A stretch of DNA of 64,000 nt from Spongiimicrobium salis. Its GTDB lineage: Bacteria > Bacteroidota > Bacteroidia > Flavobacteriales > Flavobacteriaceae. The notes beneath the pieces are model-generated. The model was not told the origin of the DNA, made no database searches, and worked only from the letters and a program-made list of their open reading frames with translations. Position numbers and translations under genes: made by a program. Positions 34,413-43,369 of the stretch are shown here, one piece after another. Position 1 is the first letter of the stretch, and the number at the start of each line of letters is the position of its first letter. The DNA is taken from the NCBI RefSeq assembly GCF_043678055.1, contig NZ_JBHEQA010000006.1:124001-188000 (forward strand), given 5' to 3'.

Positions 34413-36416
34413 TTAGGATACATCCATTTTTAGGGTTTTTAACTCATGAATAGCTGTGGTAAGATATAATTGAGCTTGTGTGGTATTGGAATTCTTCAAG
34501 TCGTTCATAATGTTGGTAATGTCTCCAGAAAGAAAACCAATAGCATTTTTTATGCCGGACAATTGTTGAATGATCTTGGTAAAATAATCGTTCATGGCAT
34601 TGATACTAATGAGCAACAATTTTATGGAAGCAATTTGTGCGTGTAAACTGTTTTCCTGAGCCTCTAGATTGTTGGCCTTTTCTGTCCAGGAAATAATAAA
34701 ACCCAGAGCGATGCCCAAACCAACGAGCCCTAAGGGACCTAAAGCCAGAAAATAGAGCTTTCGTTTGGTGTAGAAATCAATTTTTTTCGAGGCAATGGCT
34801 GCCTTGGTTTTTAAATCGATTATTTTGTTCTTAAAGCCTTGTTCCATGGCATCCAATTGTTTGCTAAGATGTAACATTTGGACCTTCGTATCCTGTATGC
34901 TGGCTGCTGGCCTTTTTATGGAACTTTCCAATTGCAGGGCACCTTTGTGGACTTCATCGATGAGTGAAACTACTTGACTGGTATGATGCGGATTCTTTTT
35001 TAAATCCTCCAATGCCTTCTCTAAATTTGGAATGGCCGATGTTGCATAAGGCAACACCTGTTTTTGTATCATCTTCAAATGGGAAATATCAGCACCAATG
35101 ATTTTTTTGGATAACTGTCGGATTCCTTTTGCCGAAGCAGGAAGATTTACGAGATTCCCTAATTGCTTCACTAAAGTATCCAGGTTGGACATTAAAAGTG
35201 AAAAGATTTTTTTAGGAACGGATTTTACTTTATCGGGAAGTTCATGTGCTGGGTGATCTTCAACATGGATTGCCATGGTCCGCATAGGGTGAATTGGGGC
35301 TACTGTATGACCTTTTTCCAGTTGTTTCAGGTATGTGTTTACTGTTTCTCCTTTGGGCAATACTTTAGAACTGACCCCCGCCATTTGATCTTTGATAATT
35401 TTAATTTCGGACAATAAGGTTTTGATATCAGTGTTGGCTTCCTTTAAAAATAAGGTCCTTACCTGACCTTCCGTAATAATTCCGGAGTGAAGGTCATCGA
35501 TGAGGTTTTCCAAATCATCTGCAATGGTTTGCCAGGTATTTTCCATAAGATCGGCAGCAGCAACTGCCTTTTTAAGCTGATTGCTCAACAAATTGTATGC
35601 GCTATCAATTCCAGTCACTAGATTAACTTCAGAAGTCAAAGAGGACTTTTCTTCCAATAATTCTGCTTTTTGGTTATACGAGCTTGCCAAGGTGACAATA
35701 GTACCGGTTTCTGCACCAACCCCTGCAACAACCATGACCACTCCTCCAACAACGAGCTCAGGATTCGTGCCTGCAGTAACGAAATCGGCAATAGCGCCAA
35801 CGGCAATGGTTACAACGCCACCTAAAATATCCAAACCTTCAAAAACAGAGGCTGTTATGGCTCCTGCGATCGTTGTATCAATATGACTCAGTTCAGATTT
35901 TATTTTATCGAGTTCTCCCTGGTCACCGTTGACCAGTTGATTCAATCTGGAAACTATTTTGGAAAAAGCTTGTGAATCGTCCCGTAAATTAGTGTCCAAA
36001 GATTGCAGCTGGCTTACAATTTTTCGGGATTCTCGCTGACTTTTTTCAGAGAACTGTTTAAGGGCTTGTAGTTCCTTCAACCATTGTGAAATGGTACTTC
36101 CTGGAGGAAGCGTTGTTGGAACGCTACTGTAGAGCGTACAGTAATTATCCAGACCGCTAAGAGAACTCAATAAGGCCGGACTGATGACGTTCAAAAAGGT
36201 AGTGCCATGACTTTTCGCTTGGGCCAAACTCGTATTAATTTCTGTGGAAATGGCCTTTAATTTAGGATCGGCAGAAAAATCTACCTGTGCCTGTTGTAAT
36301 ACGCTATTGCAATAGGCTTGGAGCACCAACCCTTGGGATAAGGTCTTTTTAGAGACCATTCCTAAATTCTTTACATTGCCGGAAGTGACCGGCTTTTTTT
36401 TCGTTAAAGTGTTCAT
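34413..36416 (-). CDS. Fused alpha-pore-forming toxin-like protein (HBL/NHE type plus second module)
   Basis: A 667-residue protein. Residues about 30-355 match the neighbouring 360-residue protein almost end to end and resemble the Bacillus HBL/NHE enterotoxin family: an N-terminal LxxQAYCNSVLQQ helix, DNYCTLYSSVP, long helices, and a hydrophobic hairpin near residues 195-245 (Gly/Val/Ala-rich, with IADFVTAGT). The C-terminal half (about 385-667) is also helical and has its own hydrophobic stretch near 560-580 (LALGPLGLVGLG) flanked by coiled coils, so it looks like a second pore-forming module fused on. No signal peptide and no type IX C-terminal domain are visible. It is 52 bp downstream of its paralogue. 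Confidence 0.75.
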   Translation of the reverse strand: MNTLTKKKPVTSGNVKNLGMVSKKTLSQGLVLQAYCNSVLQQAQVDFSADPKLKAISTEINTSLAQAKSHGTTFLNVISPALLSSLSGLDNYCTLYSSVPTTLPPGSTISQWLKELQALKQFSEKSQRESRKIVSQLQSLDTNLRDDSQAFSKIVSRLNQLVNGDQGELDKIKSELSHIDTTIAGAITASVFEGLDILGGVVTIAVGAIADFVTAGTNPELVVGGVVMVVAGVGAETGTIVTLASSYNQKAELLEEKSSLTSEVNLVTGIDSAYNLLSNQLKKAVAAADLMENTWQTIADDLENLIDDLHSGIITEGQVRTLFLKEANTDIKTLLSEIKIIKDQMAGVSSKVLPKGETVNTYLKQLEKGHTVAPIHPMRTMAIHVEDHPAHELPDKVKSVPKKIFSLLMSNLDTLVKQLGNLVNLPASAKGIRQLSKKIIGADISHLKMIQKQVLPYATSAIPNLEKALEDLKKNPHHTSQVVSLIDEVHKGALQLESSIKRPAASIQDTKVQMLHLSKQLDAMEQGFKNKIIDLKTKAAIASKKIDFYTKRKLYFLALGPLGLVGLGIALGFIISWTEKANNLEAQENSLHAQIASIKLLLISINAMNDYFTKIIQQLSGIKNAIGFLSGDITNIMNDLKNSNTTQAQLYLTTAIHELKTLKMDVS

Positions 36417-36468
36417 CGTTTTAAATTTTTAAATGGTGATAATGAAATTTTTTTGCCTCGATGGCTAT

Positions 36469-37551
36469 TTAGGCGGCATGGGAATGGGCAAATTTTTCCA
36501 CAAACTTCCCTAAATTGTGATTTCCGGTAGATGCTACGTTTACCCCTGCCATCTGGGCTTTTATGGTTTGGATATCGCTCTGTATTTTGGGAACGGTTTG
36601 ATGGGCTCCAGTTAAGAATAAACTTCTTAAGGCATCCGTGGAGGTAATTCCTTTATGCAGGTCAGCCGCCATATTGCCCAGGTCCGCACTTAAGCTTCCC
36701 CAAGCATTTTTCATTTGGGTCGCAGCGGTCATGCTCGATTTCAGTTGGTTGCTCATCTGAGAATAAGCACTGCTGATGCCCAGAGCAAGGTTGACTTCGT
36801 GCTTTAAGCTCGATTTTTCCTGAAGTAAGGCGGCCTTTTCCTTATAGAGATTTGCCAAGGTAATGGCCGATGCCACTTCCCCTCCAATACCTACGGCCAA
36901 TACAGCGACTCCTCCAACAATTAAAGGAGTAGTGGTCCCCGCCGTAACAAAATCGGCTATACCTCCAACAGCGATCATGAAGGATCCACCAACTATGGCA
37001 AGGCCACTGAGTACAGTTCCTGAAATGGCTCCGGCTATTTGTCCATCAATTTTGTCCGCGCTGGAAGAAAGGTCCTTTAAAACCCCATTGTCCCCACCTA
37101 CGGCTGCATTTAATTTGGTGACGATATCCGTAAAGGTGGCGGCATCTTTTCCAAGGTTACTGTTCAATGTGGACAGCTCATTTACAATACCGTTGCTCTC
37201 TGCTTCATAGGTAATTGCAGCTTGTTGCAAGGCTTTAAGGATACCCAACCATGTTTTTTTTGAACTTCCCTTGGGGCAAGCAATGGGAACGTTGCCATAG
37301 AGCGAATAATAATTGTCAATGTTTGAAATGTTCTTGATGATTGAAGGTTGAATCACATTTAAATAGTGGTTGGAATGCTTTTGGGCGGTGGCAAGGCCAG
37401 TATTGATCTCTTTTTGGAAACTGGCCAAATGTGGCAATTTTTTGAAGTCCACTGTGGGTTGTGTTAAAACGCTGTTGCAATAGGTCTGAATCGTTAAACC
37501 TTGCGAGACTTGATCTTTGGCCGGAGCCATGGTTGGATCTTTGTGTGTCAT
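36469..37551 (-). CDS. HBL/NHE-type alpha-pore-forming toxin-like protein
   Basis: A 360-residue, mostly helical protein of the HBL/NHE (ClyA-like) toxin superfamily. It has QGLTIQTYCNSVLTQPTVDF at the start, IDNYYSLYGNVP near residue 74, a heptad-rich region, and a long hydrophobic hairpin (about 185-235: VLSGLAIVGGSFMIAVGGIADFV..., then LIVGGVAVLAVGIGGEV) that in the family inserts into membranes. A helical C-terminal part with SDIQTIKAQMAGV follows. There is no signal peptide. It is the first gene of the pair and lies 301 bp from a divergent gene. Family and context suggest one part of a multicomponent toxin, and activity is not shown. Confidence 0.75.
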   Translation of the reverse strand: MTHKDPTMAPAKDQVSQGLTIQTYCNSVLTQPTVDFKKLPHLASFQKEINTGLATAQKHSNHYLNVIQPSIIKNISNIDNYYSLYGNVPIACPKGSSKKTWLGILKALQQAAITYEAESNGIVNELSTLNSNLGKDAATFTDIVTKLNAAVGGDNGVLKDLSSSADKIDGQIAGAISGTVLSGLAIVGGSFMIAVGGIADFVTAGTTTPLIVGGVAVLAVGIGGEVASAITLANLYKEKAALLQEKSSLKHEVNLALGISSAYSQMSNQLKSSMTAATQMKNAWGSLSADLGNMAADLHKGITSTDALRSLFLTGAHQTVPKIQSDIQTIKAQMAGVNVASTGNHNLGKFVEKFAHSHAA

Positions 37552-37852
37552 AATCTTAAGTTTTAAAATGAATAATTGTTTTGTGTGATTTAAAAGTGAC
37601 CTTTTTATCGGGAGAAGGAAAAGAGATTATGTGAATGCATCCTTTTTTTGAGCCGAGCTATACAATTGTTGAGTCAAGGGTTACTGGAAAGGAAGAGCAA
37701 ACTTCTAGCAGGTGAAGCAATATTGCATTGTAAGAATTAATTTTAAAAAAATATTCATAAAAACCCCTATTTTTTTAGTACATTATGAATTCAAGATGAA
37801 AGAAAATACATCATTTTGAAACTGCCAAAAACCAACCTAAATACCAATCAAA
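37552..37852. other. Divergent intergenic region between toxin pair and AidA/PixA-like gene
   Basis: A 301-bp AT-rich region that must hold promoters for both directions. I found no full TTTG-N-TAnnTTTG promoter; TCATTTTG at 37811-37818 is an imperfect -7 box for the plus-strand gene. No inverted repeat or coding frame stood out. Confidence 0.4.
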
Positions 37853-38398
37853 ATGAAAATTGTACTAAGTGAAGACAAGAAGATCACTTTTTTAATTCAT
37901 GAGCAACGACTTTATGAAGCTCTCTTAAACTGTGACCTGGGTGTGGGGACCTCTTCATTCCCCATAACGATAGACGGTTTTGTAACCATCAACGATCCTG
38001 AATTATACGAATTCTTACCAGGAGAGACCATCACCATGAAATTTGCCGAACAACAGCCCAATCCCGTATTGGATTTCCAAGTGGTAGGATGTAAGCTTAA
38101 TAATGTTGGACAGGATTTTAACAAGGCGGCTATTGTACAATTAGATCCCTGGAAAGGGATTTTTGTTGAGGACACCGTCCATATTAAATACCTCCCTGAT
38201 GGTTCTCTTTTTATTACTCCCGTAGCCGATAGCTGTTCCATTAGTATTCCAAGAGAAGAAGAACCTTATGCGGCTACTCGGGAAAGCTATATTTGCTATA
38301 GTATTATATTTTCAGCAGTAGTTTCCCAGAATAAGCTGACACGTACCTATTATTTTCAGATAGACCCTTTGATTAAGATTACTTCTGGCGGTAGATAA
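37853..38398 (+). CDS. Possible AidA/PixA-type inclusion body protein
   Basis: A 181-residue soluble beta-rich protein without signal peptide. It is not firmly recognised. Its C-terminus (SYICYSIIFSAVVSQNKL then YYFQIDPLIKIT) has the Y-x-F-x-hydrophobic ... YY-x-x-DP-hydrophobic-x-I pattern of AidA/PixA inclusion body proteins, and the middle has a PGETITMKF segment similar to their GD(T/V)I strand. The length also fits that family (about 180). The gene is divergent from the toxin pair and 24 bp upstream of a sensor kinase gene, so it may belong to a system with either. Confidence 0.4.
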   Translation: MKIVLSEDKKITFLIHEQRLYEALLNCDLGVGTSSFPITIDGFVTINDPELYEFLPGETITMKFAEQQPNPVLDFQVVGCKLNNVGQDFNKAAIVQLDPWKGIFVEDTVHIKYLPDGSLFITPVADSCSISIPREEEPYAATRESYICYSIIFSAVVSQNKLTRTYYFQIDPLIKITSGGR

Positions 38399-38422
38399 AA
38401 ATGGCTTGTAAATGATATTCAG

Positions 38423-40213
38423 ATGAAGATTTCGGTAAGAGATAAACATTGCCTTTTCCTTTTGCTGTTTCATGCTAGTATGGTGTTTTCCCAGAATGTT
38501 CACCGAACAGATAGCCTGCTAAAAGTATTGAAGCAGGATGGACTTCCGCAAAAGAATAGGGCAGAATTAATGATCGATATTGCCTATGATCATACGGCAT
38601 TGGATAGTGCGGCCTATTATGCTCAACAGGCACTGGAGATTTCAAGAGCGATCAACGCTCCTGTACTAGAGGCACAGGCTTGGGAGGAAATCGGAGCCAT
38701 TGAACAGCGTTTGGGAAATAAGGGAGCTTCACTAGAGGCTATTTTTAAGGCGCTTCAATTGTACGATTCCTTAAAATTGAAGGAAAATCAAGCGGCTTCT
38801 TATGCCCAAATAGCAGGGTATTACATCGGTGAAACGGACTATGCCCAAGGAGTAGACTATTTGAAGAGAGCAGCTGGGGTGTATAGCGAAATGAAAAATA
38901 ATTTGTATGAGACTTTAACCCTGATCAATATAGGGGAAGCCTATCGACTTTCAGGAAAGTTGGATGATGCAGAAAACACTTTTGTGAAGGTATTACAGCT
39001 AAATCAGTCTATTCAAGACAGGGCCATAGAAGGATATACTTTGGGTAATCTGGGAATGGTATATGCTGATCAAGGCCGTATAAAAAAAGCAAAACAAAAA
39101 CTTAATGCCGGTATTGGGATTGTTGACGATTTGGGCGATGGGTATTCCACTTCCATATATTTAGCCGAGTTGGGTACTATATACCAAAAAGAAAAAGAAT
39201 GGGACTTGGCCGAAGAAAATTTTTTGTTGGCCCTAGCAATGGCCAAGCAATCTGAGTTAAAAGAACAGATTAGGGATTTCAGTAGGTTATTGGTGGGTTT
39301 TTATGAGGTACGCGAGCGGTATTCGGAAGCCCTGAGGTATCAAAAATTGTATCAGCAATATCAGGATAGCATCGTGAATAAAGAAAATATCCAAAAGGAA
39401 GAACAACTTAAAGCCGGATATGAAATAAATAAGAGAGAATCGGAAATAGGACTGTTGAATAAGGTCAATACCAATCAAAAGAGAATGGTAATCGTATTAA
39501 TAGTTGGAATCCTGCTCGTTCTCTACATTGCTTATTTGCTCCAAAAAGCGAACAAAAGAAAAAAGAAGACAAATGAAGTATTATCCCAACAAAAAGAAAC
39601 CATAGCCAAAAGAGAACAAGAAAAAACCTTGCTGTTGCATGAGCTAAATCATAGAACAAAGAATAACCTTCAAATGATTTCCGGACTTCTTAATCTTCAG
39701 AGTAGAACGCTTCAGGGACATCCGGCGAAAGAGGCCATTTTATCAGGGAAGTATCGCGTAGAAGCATTGTCTTTGGTCCATCGGAAATTATATCAAGATG
39801 GAATAGAAACAAAGATACTTTTGGAAGACTATATTAAAGATTTGGTGCTTGGACTCTTTCAGGCCTATGGAACTGTTTGTAAACCCTATTTTAAGATTCC
39901 TCGAATCAGTATCAATGTAGATGCTGCTGTCCCACTTGCATTGATTCTTAATGAAATGGTCATTAATGCGTTGAAATATGCATATACGAAAGTAGAACAA
40001 CCCGAACTTCATATTTTGGTGGAAAAGGAAGCGGGAGGCTTTTTGCAAGTAGAAGTGGTAGATAACGGAATTGGTTTTGTAGCTAAAAAAACCACTACGA
40101 ATAACGCTTTTGGACTCAAATTGGTTACTTCCCTTATTGAGCAATTAGAAGGTACCCTTGAAAAAATAAATGTGACGGGAACACATTGGAGGATGCATCT
40201 AAAATTGAATTGA
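38423..40213 (+). CDS. TPR-containing sensor histidine kinase (HisKA_2/HWE-like)
   Basis: A 596-residue sensor kinase. A signal peptide (about 1-24, ending FSQ) is followed by TPR-like repeats in the periplasm (about 40-330), one membrane helix (about 353-372), a short coiled coil, and a cytoplasmic kinase part. The phospho-acceptor box is LLHELNHRTKNNLQMISGLLNLQ, with ALSLVHRKLYQ downstream, the HisKA_2 type. The ATPase part has NEMVINALKYA, DNGIGF and GLKLV. It is 24 bp after the AidA/PixA-like gene and 24 bp before a LytTR regulator, so the three form an operon and the regulator is the likely partner. Confidence 0.9.
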   Translation: MKISVRDKHCLFLLLFHASMVFSQNVHRTDSLLKVLKQDGLPQKNRAELMIDIAYDHTALDSAAYYAQQALEISRAINAPVLEAQAWEEIGAIEQRLGNKGASLEAIFKALQLYDSLKLKENQAASYAQIAGYYIGETDYAQGVDYLKRAAGVYSEMKNNLYETLTLINIGEAYRLSGKLDDAENTFVKVLQLNQSIQDRAIEGYTLGNLGMVYADQGRIKKAKQKLNAGIGIVDDLGDGYSTSIYLAELGTIYQKEKEWDLAEENFLLALAMAKQSELKEQIRDFSRLLVGFYEVRERYSEALRYQKLYQQYQDSIVNKENIQKEEQLKAGYEINKRESEIGLLNKVNTNQKRMVIVLIVGILLVLYIAYLLQKANKRKKKTNEVLSQQKETIAKREQEKTLLLHELNHRTKNNLQMISGLLNLQSRTLQGHPAKEAILSGKYRVEALSLVHRKLYQDGIETKILLEDYIKDLVLGLFQAYGTVCKPYFKIPRISINVDAAVPLALILNEMVINALKYAYTKVEQPELHILVEKEAGGFLQVEVVDNGIGFVAKKTTTNNAFGLKLVTSLIEQLEGTLEKINVTGTHWRMHLKLN

Positions 40214-40237
40214 AGTAATAATGATCGAATAGAAATT

Positions 40238-41005
40238 ATGGATACCCAAGCAATACGGCCTAAAATATTGATTGTGGAAGATGAGATTATTCTGGCACAG
40301 GATATTAAAAACAGATTAACCGATAACAATTACCAGGTTGTTGGTTTGGTATCCTCTATGGATAAGGCCTTGGAATGTATTGAAGCCCATCCTGATATCG
40401 ATTTGATTCTGATCGATATTGTATTGAAAGGGAAAGGAGATGGGATCGCACTGGCGGAACAAATTAATACGAAGTATCAAATACCTTTTATTTTTTTAAC
40501 GTCGCATTCCAATGATGCAATCATTGAGCGCGCCAAGAAGGTAAGGCCCTATGCTTATATTTTGAAACCATTTAATGATAGGCAAGTGAATATTGCCATA
40601 GCCTTGGCCTTATTGAATTTTTCCAACAACAAGCTACAAAAAACCATAGGGAATCAAGAGTTCAAAACAGAAAAGGCCCATGTGCTGCATATAAAGGATA
40701 GTTTGTTCCTTAAAAAAAATCATCATTTTGAGCGGGTCCCCTTACGCCAAATTTTATTTCTTCGGGCCGATAGCAATTACTGCACGATACATACAAAATT
40801 GGGACAATTTATGTACTCCACGGTCCTTAAAAATATAGAGGCACAACTGCCGATGGAGCAATTCTTGAGAACGCATCGAAGCTATGTAGTGAATATACAG
40901 GCCGTGAATGGTTTTGAGGGAAATATGCTCTTTATAGACAATGAGAAAATTCCCGTAAGCAAGACATTCAAGGAAAATGTTTTTAGACATTTTCAAACCA
41001 TTTAA
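40238..41005 (+). CDS. LytTR-type response regulator
   Basis: A 255-residue regulator. The receiver domain (about 1-125) has ILIVEDEIILAQDI with the acidic pocket, a phospho-acceptor Asp in LILIDIVLKGKGDG, and Lys in ILKPF. The C-terminal LytTR DNA-binding domain (about 150-255) contains RQILFLRADSNYCTIHT, FLRTHRSYVVN and IPVSKTFKENV. It follows the HisKA_2-type kinase gene by 24 bp, a usual pair. Its likely targets are nearby genes, including the toxin pair or the AidA/PixA-like gene, but no binding site was identified. Confidence 0.92.
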   Translation: MDTQAIRPKILIVEDEIILAQDIKNRLTDNNYQVVGLVSSMDKALECIEAHPDIDLILIDIVLKGKGDGIALAEQINTKYQIPFIFLTSHSNDAIIERAKKVRPYAYILKPFNDRQVNIAIALALLNFSNNKLQKTIGNQEFKTEKAHVLHIKDSLFLKKNHHFERVPLRQILFLRADSNYCTIHTKLGQFMYSTVLKNIEAQLPMEQFLRTHRSYVVNIQAVNGFEGNMLFIDNEKIPVSKTFKENVFRHFQTI

Positions 41006-41054
41006 GAAGAGGCCTTCCACTTCAAAAATCAGTATTCGGAAATTTCGGGTGCTA

Positions 41055-41094
41055 TAAAAAAACTCGACCAAACTCTGTGAAAAGATTGGCCGAG
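41055..41094 (-). terminator. Terminator of the repeat-containing lipoprotein gene
   Basis: On the minus strand CTCGGCCAA pairs with TTGGTCGAG (one G-U pair) and is followed by seven T. It lies 40 bp past the stop of the lipoprotein gene and is oriented for it. Confidence 0.75.
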
Positions 41095-41134
41095 GATAAA
41101 GGATAACTAAACTAAACTATTGTTGACTATTCTC

Positions 41135-42796
41135 TTATTGCAGTACAAAATCATCAAATAAGAAAGTACCTGCGGTCTGCCCTCCCGGATCTACAAATAA
41201 GGTAAGTTGACTGAACTGTCCGTCTGGAACATTAGGCTCTCCAAAACCAGAGTTTCCATCTAAGAACGTATTTGTCGCTGTATTAAAATCAAAGCTCAAT
41301 AGTTCCCATCCAGAGCCGGTATGGGCGGCATTTACTTCCACTTGTCGTTCTCCATTGACACCGTTGTTGGCTTGAAGCCTAACAGAAACGGCAACTTCGG
41401 AATACATTAGCATACTTATTGTTTTTGCATCGGTGCCAAAATCTACTGGAGTGGTCAAATCAATACTCGCTCCTTCAAAATCTGCACCACTATTGGTCAA
41501 TGCGCCTACCAAAGTTTCTGCGGTATTGGCACCTGAAAGGAACGGATTGGTCACAATTTCATAAGTAGCTCCATTAAAAGCACCGACTGGTATGGCCGGA
41601 TCCTCATCAAACGTAAGGATACTTACGGGCATTGGCGTATTTCCACCTCCATTATCATTTCCACTTCCCATCAATTCAATATCGTCAAATAAGAAGGTGC
41701 CGGTTGTCTGTCCTCCCGGATCCACAAATACGGTTAATTGATTAAACTGTCCATCTGGAACATTAGGCTCTCCAAAACCGGAGTTTCCATCCAGAAAGGT
41801 GTTGGTGGCCGTATTAAAATCAAAGCTTAGCATTTCCCATCCAGAACCGGTATGGGCAGCGTTAACTTCTACCTGGCGTTCTCCGTTGACACCATTATTG
41901 GCTTGCAAGCGAACGGATACTGCTACCTCGGAATACATTTGCATGGTAATGGTTTTTTCCGCACCCCCAAAATCTACCGGGGAAGTCAAATCAATACTGG
42001 CTCCTTCAAAATCTGCACCACTATTGGTTAAAGCTCCTACTAAGGATGCCGTCGGGTTTGAACCGGAAAGAAAGGGGTTGGTCACAATTTCATAAGTAGC
42101 TCCGTTGAAAGCACCAACAGGTACTGCGGGATCTTCATCAAAATTGACCAAAACTACATTAGGAACAAAAGCGGCTCCTTCGATCATAACAGTTTCTGTC
42201 ACTTCTGAAGTCTGATCTCGTGAACCCCGACCTATTATTCTCAAATCATAACTACCTCCTCCGGGATACACATGGGTTGTAGATTCTCCTGCGGCAATAG
42301 TAGTTGGCATTTCATCGGCTACGTCACCAAAAAAGATATCAAAACTTACCGCCAAATCTGCAGTAGGGCTAACGGTAATCTCATTAGGATTCTCTTCAGA
42401 AATGACGAAATTGGAAGCAATATTGATGACTTCATCCAATGAAACGGTGGCAGTTTGTGAAATTTCTTCACTGACCAATCCGGTAGGGCCCATGGCCAAA
42501 ATACGAATGGTGTAGGTACCAGCTACTTCATAAACATTGCTTGCAACATTATTGTTTCCTACGGTCACAGGAGTTTCATCGGCAGATTCACCGAAAAAGA
42601 CTTGAAAAGAAGCAGCGCCTTCTGCAGCAGGGGAAACATTTACCGTTCCTGTATTGTCAACAGGAATATCAATAGTAGCGGTCAAATTAGCGGGAGCGGT
42701 TCCCTCTACCAAGATAGCATTGAACTCATCATCGCTACACGAATAGAATGCGGTAATGGCCAAGAAGAATACCAATAATTGTTTCATAGTTTTCAT
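41135..42796 (-). CDS. Surface lipoprotein with PKD-like domains and two near-identical 178-residue repeats
   Basis: A 553-residue lipoprotein. The signal ends at Cys20 (AFYSC) followed by Ser-Asp-Asp-Glu, an acidic +2 to +5 stretch typical of Bacteroidota surface export. Two PKD/Ig-like domains occupy about 30-205 (each with a FFGExADExP segment). Two copies of a beta-sandwich-like unit follow at 215-375 and 393-553, starting FDEDPA(V/I)PVGAFNGATYEIVTNPF and ending TFLFDD. They are about 88 percent identical by my count. The unit resembles carbohydrate-binding modules, but the ligand is unknown. No SusC/SusD genes are nearby. Confidence 0.75.
   Translation of the reverse strand: MKTMKQLLVFFLAITAFYSCSDDEFNAILVEGTAPANLTATIDIPVDNTGTVNVSPAAEGAASFQVFFGESADETPVTVGNNNVASNVYEVAGTYTIRILAMGPTGLVSEEISQTATVSLDEVINIASNFVISEENPNEITVSPTADLAVSFDIFFGDVADEMPTTIAAGESTTHVYPGGGSYDLRIIGRGSRDQTSEVTETVMIEGAAFVPNVVLVNFDEDPAVPVGAFNGATYEIVTNPFLSGSNPTASLVGALTNSGADFEGASIDLTSPVDFGGAEKTITMQMYSEVAVSVRLQANNGVNGERQVEVNAAHTGSGWEMLSFDFNTATNTFLDGNSGFGEPNVPDGQFNQLTVFVDPGGQTTGTFLFDDIELMGSGNDNGGGNTPMPVSILTFDEDPAIPVGAFNGATYEIVTNPFLSGANTAETLVGALTNSGADFEGASIDLTTPVDFGTDAKTISMLMYSEVAVSVRLQANNGVNGERQVEVNAAHTGSGWELLSFDFNTATNTFLDGNSGFGEPNVPDGQFSQLTLFVDPGGQTAGTFLFDDFVLQ
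41138..41620 (-). repeat. C-terminal copy of the 178-residue repeat unit
   Basis: Encodes residues 393-553 of the lipoprotein. It pairs with the copy at 41672-42154. The central stretch from YSEVAVSV to GSGWE is identical in protein, while the DNA differs at many synonymous sites. Confidence 0.85.
41672..42154 (-). repeat. N-terminal copy of the 178-residue repeat unit
   Basis: Encodes residues 215-375. It is about 88 percent identical in protein to the second copy, offset by 534 bp. A Gly/Asn-rich linker of about 15 residues separates them. Confidence 0.85.
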
Positions 42797-43369
42797 TTTA
42801 CTTTCTAAGAATTTATATTAATGTATTAAGATTAAAGGTTTGATTACCAAAGTGTATTTTTTTGATGACCACAACAGGAATAAAGCCTCACTTTTTATGC
42901 CTTGTGTCTACCCAAAAAATACTGTTGGTATTCTGCAATTATGGAATGTACAATTTATTTTTAATCACGGGCCTCCAATGCAACAAATTTGCTAGGAATT
43001 GCTTCATTTGTTATAGAATTGTCAATGTCCGTTGAGGTCAGTGTTTACCGTGTGTTTGTGAAATATTTAAGAAGAAGTGATTCCATCAAAAGGTATAAGT
43101 GAACAAGATGGTAGCTCCAAAAAAATAGACGAAAAAGTGCATTTAAAATGGGTTAAAACCCTCTCCTTTTTGAAAGAGAAAAAGATGAGGTAATGCTTCT
43201 TGGGATTTCCGATAACTTGAGTTGTTGTACACGGATTTTTTTGAAACTTGGGTAGTTTTGGTATGGGGCAATTGATGGAAGAAGTCACTGGTAAATCGAA
43301 ATAAAAAAGTGCCAGCATGATTACCGACACTTTTCCTTACAAAAACTAAACTACAATTAAGATATCGTA
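42797..43369. other. 573-bp gene-poor region
   Basis: Between the repeat lipoprotein and the isochorismatase-like gene. An 87-codon minus-strand frame at 43067-43330 has no family features, no start context and unusual composition, so I do not call it. Apart from a terminator at 43297-43334 I see nothing definite. The part near 42797 should hold the promoter of the lipoprotein gene. Confidence 0.5.
43297..43334 (-). terminator. Terminator after isochorismatase-like gene
   Basis: Minus-strand RNA gives an 11-bp stem AAAAGUGUCGG/CUGGCACUUUU with two G-U pairs and an 8-base loop, then a U run. The G-U pairs form only on the minus-strand RNA, so it acts in that direction. Confidence 0.75.

Noticed and set aside
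43067..43330. An 87-codon minus-strand frame in the 573-bp gap
   Set aside because: No recognisable domain, a Cys/Ser/Pro-rich composition unlike neighbouring genes, and it overlaps the terminator of the upstream gene at its 5' end.
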